64,000 nt of DNA from Linum tenue (taxonomy: Eukaryota; Streptophyta; Magnoliopsida; Malpighiales; Linaceae). Under the pieces are notes generated by a model that searched no databases, had not been told where the DNA came from, and saw only the letters and a program-made list of their open reading frames with translations. This document shows positions 58,914 to 64,000 of this stretch, one piece after another. Location: positions 24,801,007 through 24,865,006 of the forward strand of contig CAMGYJ010000011.1 in assembly GCA_946122785.1 (NCBI GenBank), given 5' to 3'. Made by a program: the position numbers and the translations under genes. Each line of letters begins with the position of its first letter. Within the stretch, counting starts at the first letter, position 1.

Positions 58914-61406
58914 TTACACATCACCACAAGGAACAAGAGTAATAGTGGGGTTCGCCTTGAGAGGCTCACCTCCACTTCTAATCATACCCCTCGAGTCCAT
59001 TTCCTTCACATCATCATTCTTAGCCTTAGGATCAATTGAAAGAGTGAGTTTCTCCTCTCCATCTCTCAAAATTAGATTTCCCTCATTAACATCGATTAAG
59101 GCATTGGCAATGGCAAGGAAGGGGCACCCTAGTATGAGTGGCATATATGAATCTTCACTAATATCAAGGATAACAAAATCATTCAGATAATAGAATTTGC
59201 CAACTCTCACTAGGACATTCTCCACAATACCACTAGGACTAATGCAGAGCGATTGACCAATGTAACACTAAGCCTAGTAGTCTTTAATTCACCCAAATGA
59301 AACTTTATAAAAGCTTGTAGGGAATCGCATTAATGCTTGCTCTTAATTCCATCAGTGAGTTTTCTATATGATGATTTCTAATGCAAAGAGGTATAGTAAA
59401 ATTACTTTGATCCGGTTGCTTTTTAGGCAACTTGTTGAGGATGAAGGTGGAGCACTTCTCGCCTAAGGTGACATTGGCGAGGTCTTCATATTTTGGCTTC
59501 ATGGTGAGAATCCCCTCGAGGTATTTGGCATACCTCGCATGTGAACCATGAGTTCCAAATGGAATGGTGATGTTCAGCTTCTGAGCTTCTCCATGAATCC
59601 ACCACATTCCGCCTCCAATCGGTCCTTGTGCATCCTCTTGGGGAAAGGAAGAGGAGGCTTGTACTCAGCACTTGTGGTGGCATCGGCAATGCCTTCTTAG
59701 GCTCTTCTTCCTTTTCTCCCACTTCTTTTTGAACATTGGCCGTTGGAGGAGTCTTCTCTTCTTCGGTCACTTTCTTAGCAACAACTTCTAGGGTCACCTT
59801 CCCACTCTTCAAAAGAATGGCATTGAAACTGGCATTTTGATCTTTGGGCTTGGCAATAGTTTAGGAAGGTAGAGCTCCCCATGGTCACTCGGTGAGGATC
59901 CCATCAATATTACCAATTCGCACCTCCAAGTTTTGAAGGCTTGCTTGATGGCTACTCAATCCCGCCTCAACCAAATTAAACTTTGTTGTTGCCACATCCA
60001 TAAATTGCTTAGTCTTCTCAAACTTTTGAGTGCTCGTGCTCACTAAGGTGGTCATTAGTTCTTCAAGTTTTGCAAACTTATCGGGTTGTTGTTGGAACCC
60101 TTGATCGCCTTGAGCTTGGAATGGTTGTTGGAAGTTAGAGCTTGCAACCTTTGTTGAATGAAAGGAGCCCTTGGTTGATATTTTCCCGTTGTCCTTGAAA
60201 ACCGGGGGTCATGGGTTGGTAGGAGAGGACCAAGAGAAACTGGGATGATTTCTCCACCTCGGGTTGTAAGTGTTACTATAGGGGTTGTTTCCCCTAGCAT
60301 TGGCGATGAAACTCACTTTCTCCTCAGGGGTGCTTGATTCCTTCATCACTTGACAATCCGCAATTTCATGATTGGTAGTAGAACACAAATCGCAAGACAT
60401 CAATGGTTTCTTCCCTTACTTCTTGTCTTCCAAGAGTGCATCAATCAAGCGGTCAAGCTTGTCTTCAAGTGGAGCACTCGCTTCCACACTTTTCACTCCT
60501 CTTTCGGTACTCTTCATACCACTCCTCATCAAACCCCAATCATAACCTTTTTCGCCATGTCCTCGAGCAACTAGGTCACTTCAGGTGGAGTCTTGTTCAT
60601 TAAATTCCCTTGGCATAAAGAGTCAATGAGAATCTTGTCCTCTTTGTTGAGACCGCCATAGAAGGTCTCAATCCGAAATTTCTCCTCCAGTCCGTGGTGT
60701 GGGCATTGGAAGAAGTAATTAGAATATCTTTCCCATGCATCCCTCAATGTCTCATCCTCCTCTTGTTCGAAATGAGCGATCTTCTTGCGCCACTCTTTCG
60801 TCTTTGAAGGAGGACAATATCGAGTCATGAACTTGTTGACCAAGTCATCCCACGAGGTGATAGAGAGAGTCGGTCTATTGTTGAGCCACCAAGACGCATT
60901 CCCCACAAGAGAGTAGAGGAATAGTCTCAACTTCAAAGCGTCCTTGGGGACCTCATTTATCTTCAAACTTCCCGCAAGTTCGATGAACCTCTGGACATGC
61001 TCTCTTGGAGACTCATTGTTAAGCCCATGAAACAATGCATTGTTTTGGATCACGGTGACGAGGGCGGGTTTAATCTCGAAATTATTGGCGGCCATGGGTG
61101 GATGCCAAATAGTAGGTTGAATATTCGCCGCCCGTGGAGCCATATAGTAGCCCATGGTCCTCGGTTCTCCTCAGCTCCCGCTTGAGCTCCTTGATTAGCC
61201 ATCATCTCGGCTTCACTTACTTCCTCTTCAGATTCAACTTCTTCCTCAACTATAGCTTCTTCAATTTTGGAACCAACATGTGGTTGTCCCCTCTCCTCTA
61301 TCCTTCTTCTTGCTTCCGATAGCTCCCTCTCACGAGCAAAGAGTCGAAGAGTGCGGTTGAGATTCTCGTACAGTGGCGCCAAAGGTATCAGATTACTCTG
61401 GGTCAT
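58914..61406 (-). pseudogene. Athila-type gag-protease (gag1), copy B
   Basis: Counterpart of 34050-36543. The C-terminal protease part is better preserved: 58914-59225 reads VENVLVRVGKFYY-like, then DSYMPLILGCPFLA and DVNEGNLILRDGEEK, typical of Athila protease. The zinc knuckle CDLCSTTNHEIADC is at 60353-60394. The TAG after PPEVT is shared with copy A. A one-base loss near 61165 splits the gag frame that is continuous in copy A. It has no RT. Confidence 0.85.
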
Positions 61407-61531
61407 ACACCTTCCTACACACACTCAAAAGAACCACAACACGTCTAACACAGCAAGATTCAAACACAAAAAAGAGAAAAGTAAAAGCTAGACTAACACC
61501 AAACTATCTTTCAAAATAATAAACCGTTTGC

Positions 61532-61549
61532 TCCCCGGCAACGGCGTCA
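61532..61549 (-). other. tRNA-Asp primer binding site of the gag1 element, copy B
   Basis: The same 18 bases as at 36669-36686, with the same single mismatch. Confidence 0.85.
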
Positions 61550-61555
61550 AAAACT

Positions 61556-62140
61556 TGACTAGTCCCGAATATCACAATAAAACTCCCAATTAGGGCCTCA
61601 AGTATAAACCTTGACTATGTGAAATATAGGGCAAGTATGTTTAAATATCAACCCGGGTCGGTCTATGTACCCCTACTTCAATTGTTTGAAACATTATCTA
61701 GCGATTGGTTTTTGGTGAAAACAACGATATCTATAGCTAAAACGTTTGGAAAAGTAAATGAATTTGACACTAATTCATAAGACTTCACCCGAGTGTAGCT
61801 CCTTAGCTAGCAATTATGACTTGTTGAGTCGAATGAACACGTGTGGTATGGAGTTTGTAAACCGTAGGGAAGTGCAACAAGTGAACAAACGCCACTCTCT
61901 CGGTCAATAGGTCAAGGGAATTCGATTCAAGCAAACAAAGTAGCTCTCTTGACCTATTGACTAAGGGTTGCCAAGTCTTCACCCTCTAATCGGAGTTCGG
62001 ACGGCTAACTTACAACCAACCCTAGGTGCTAATATGAACAAAGAGGGTTGCCCTACATTAACTTAGATAGGATACAAGATTTGCCTAAGAAAACCCAGCT
62101 TTACCTAGGTTAGAATGGAAAATAGATTGATAGGCAAAAA
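61556..62140 (-). mobile_element. 3' portion of the 5' LTR of the gag1 element (L0), copy B
   Basis: Counterpart of 36693-37280, cut by the assembly gap at the equivalent base. Confidence 0.7.
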
Positions 62141-62240
62141 NNNNNNNNNNNNNNNNNNNNNNNNNNNNNNNNNNNNNNNNNNNNNNNNNNNNNNNNNNNN
62201 NNNNNNNNNNNNNNNNNNNNNNNNNNNNNNNNNNNNNNNN
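62141..62240. other. Assembly gap (100 N)
   Basis: Exactly 100 N, the usual placeholder for a gap of unknown length. It starts at the tandem-unit boundary. Confidence 0.99.
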
Positions 62241-62403
62241 GGGATTTTTAGCTCTTTATACAAACTATATGATCTTTTTTTATCTATGTCGGAATGAACA
62301 AAAAGATTAGTGTCAAAGGAATTTTATTTTGTTGATAGGTTGATTTGTCTTCTTCTAACTCTTCCAAATTTGTAAAGCTACATGTGATCGTGCATGTTTT
62401 CAG

Positions 62404-62561
62404 GTATAAAGATAGTGAAGAATAGATTGCGAAACAAAATAAATGATGAGTTTCTTGTTAATGATTTAGTTATTTGTATTGAAAAAAAGATAGATAAAAT
62501 TTTTAGTTCATATGCTATTTTGAGAGATTTCAATGATCTCAAAGAACGTTATAGACTTTAA
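62404..62561 (+). pseudogene. C-terminal exon of a hAT transposase (TTF-type/dimerisation family)
   Basis: After an acceptor TTTTCAG at 62403 the frame reads IKIVKNRLRNKINDEFLVND, then IEKKIDKIFSSY and FNDLKERYRL before TAA at 62559-62561. KIVKNRLRNK(M/I)xDEFLxDxLVxxIEK and the closing FxxLKxR are the end of plant hAT-type transposases that have a dimerisation domain and often a TTF zinc finger. The rest of the gene would lie in or before the gap. Only this exon is seen, so I treat it as a remnant. 62241-62403 holds nothing else that I recognise. Confidence 0.65.
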
Positions 62562-62602
62562 AATTAATTATTTTATTTTATTTACATTTATCTATTTTCA
62601 GC

Positions 62603-63245
62603 CCAACCGGTCTCGAAATCTTGGCTCCGCACCTAGAGTTACTACCTTTAGACCACGAGCTTCAACGAACTTGTAGCCAGCTCAAGAGAGCACTGCAAGC
62701 ACGACAGGCTGCAGAGGAATATTATGCTCAGTTGAATATCACAGAAGGACAAATGGATGAATCCCATCATCAAGCGGGGGACGTGCATGACCCGCCCGAG
62801 GAGCGGACTATGTTGTACTAGTTGACTCCTAGGGCCAAGGATCTAAGATTGAGTATTCAGCACCCTCAAGTTGCTCTCAACAAATTTGAGGTGAAAACAA
62901 ATGTCATTCAGATGCTGAAAAGCTCCGTGGTTTTCAATGGGAGGCTAGGCGAGTGCTCACGCGAGAACCTGCAGTGTTTCTATGAGTCGATCGATGGGAT
63001 CAAGATTAATGGCGTACCTCAAGAAGACATTCGGCTCCGCTACTTCCCATTCACCCTAGAGGGACTAGCCAAGATGTGGTTGGACAACCATGCTCTAGGA
63101 TTGATCACCTCATAGACCACCATGCCTAACAAGTTCATGAACCTCTACCATCATCCATCGAAGATAGCTGATCTAAAGAAGGAAATCACTCATTTCGCGC
63201 AGGAGGAGGATGAGACTCTCCGATATGCTTGGGAAAGATTTCACA
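62603..63245 (+). pseudogene. Athila-type gag, plus strand, cut by an LTR
   Basis: LDHELQRTCSQLKRALQARQ gives the charged N-terminal helix. ERTMLY then TAG (62819-62821), TPRAKDLRLSIQHPQ and NKFEVKTNVIQ align with the RTMGYYMAPR...NNFEIK part of gag1. FNGRLGECSRENLQCFYES, GIKINGVPQEDIRLRYFPF and LAKMWLDN form the gag core. After a second TAG near 63113, NKFMNLYHHPSKIADLKKEI and ETLRYAWERFHM follow. The frame stops at 63245 where LTR L5 begins. It has two nonsense codons, so it is non-functional. Confidence 0.8.
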
Positions 63246-64000
63246 TGCTTTTACCCCTCATTTCTTGATTGTTTAGCTTGTGTTTATCATTCTTTGTCCT
63301 ATTTTACGATAGGTTGTGTTCCTATGCCACATTTTAGGTCCTAGCATATAAAGTGAAGCATAAACATAAGTTTCAAGTCAATCGGAGTTCAATTGGCGAC
63401 TCGAGGGAATAAACGCGGGCATGACCCAAAGAATAATGGATTTATATCTCATTTAATGGACAAATAATCATGTAATCTTGGCATACAAAGAAAGAGGACG
63501 AGACTATGAGCGTCTGGGATCAAACGATGATTGATTTGGAGTTCGATTGAGGGAGAAAGGACCGAAAAACAACGACCTCTCCAAAGTTACTAGATGACCT
63601 TCAAAGTTACGGTTTAGACCGTAACTTTGCCATTTTGGTCATACCTTGGGCCCTGAGAAGCAGAACGCATTACAAATTTACGGTTTGCCTTCAAAGTTAC
63701 TGGCTAGCTGTAACTTTGACCATAACTTGGCCTCTGTGAGCTGTATAAATACGTTTTTGCGGATTTTGAAGAGGGAGAGCTGGGTTTTGGATCCCAAACA
63801 CTCAAGGGACGAACTCTAGAGAGAGCACCTTGGGATCATTATTGGCGATTTGTTGGAGGATATTTTCACCATTGAAGCTCGGAAATCAAGCTTGGAGATG
63901 TAGATTGAAGATCTATATCAGATTTCTGCATTCGTGCTCTTCTCTATGGAGTAACTTCCCTTCACTTAGGTTTTGAGGAACCCTAGATTTGTATTCAAAC
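63246..64000 (+). mobile_element. Athila-type LTR (L5), partial at window end
   Basis: It starts TGCTTTTACCCCTCATTTC and carries the backbone TTTTACGATAGGTTGTG, TTTTAGGTCCTAGCATATAA and GAGCGTCTGGGATCAAACG, close to LTR-b. U3 holds CAAAGTTAC at 63592, 63602 and 63692 and GTAACTTTG at 63621 and 63710, followed by TATAAATA at 63744-63751. It inserted into the gag at 62603-63245. Confidence 0.75.
63744..63751 (+). promoter_or_regulatory. TATA box of LTR L5
   Basis: TATAAATA about 25 bases after the last GTAACTTTG word; transcripts of the LTR would start some 30 bases on. Confidence 0.5.

Larger units (their letters stand above)
37281..62140 (+). repeat. 24.86-kb tandem unit, copy B
   Basis: Same order and orientation of elements as copy A. 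It ends at the N gap at the very base that corresponds to the unit boundary 37280. It includes about 164 bp of gag3 (37281-37444) that copy A lacks. Small indels relative to copy A include C or G runs (three G at 14804 against four at 39690) and one A near 24150/49046. Confidence 0.95.

Overview
This is nuclear DNA of a flowering plant, probably a eudicot. The gene has short exons and T-rich introns, and one retroelement family is primed by tRNA-Asp in the Athila manner. I cannot name the species. The window holds one complete host gene at its left end. Almost everything else is nested, decayed transposable elements.

Left part (1-10.4 kb). The 5' end of an open reading frame of the transposon-linked PMD/Ulp1-associated type lies on the minus strand at 1-317. 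Upstream of it is an array of 83-bp repeats, each carrying the same 14-bp palindrome. A 414-bp MITE follows at 1943-2356. An intact 16-coding-exon gene for cytosolic type I methionine aminopeptidase (MAP1A-like, 401 aa) runs from 3727 to 8508. After it come an 84-bp tandem repeat that is partly open for translation and a relic of an RNase H-like reverse-transcriptase domain.

Repeat part (10.4-62.1 kb). Two nested Athila-type LTRs and a perfect tRNA-Asp primer binding site lead into a 24.86-kb unit that is present twice in tandem (12567-37280 and 37281-62140). The second copy stops at a 100-N gap exactly where a further unit would begin. From left to right each unit holds: a broken gag; pieces of two chromovirus-like LTRs; a 6.9-kb LTR element with no recognisable protein (minus strand); a LINE with zinc-knuckle ORF1 and endonuclease but no reverse transcriptase; an Athila-type LTR; a hAT-type MITE with perfect 8-bp target duplication; an ATHILA ORF1-like fragment; and two gag-protease elements on the minus strand that share an LTR in head-to-tail arrangement. 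I found no Ty3 reverse transcriptase, RNase H or integrase in any of them.

Right end (62.2-64 kb). A hAT transposase C-terminal exon, another Athila-type gag on the plus strand, and an LTR inserted into that gag.

The observation I find most novel is that LTRs of one family keep a common backbone, but each carries a different set of short CpG-containing palindromes in the U3 region. In two of them the set lies just upstream of a TATA box. It looks as if a regulatory word has been exchanged between family members. The second is the 24.86-kb tandem unit, which may be a longer array or an assembly artefact. I see no host multi-gene system; the only likely functional protein gene is the methionine aminopeptidase.
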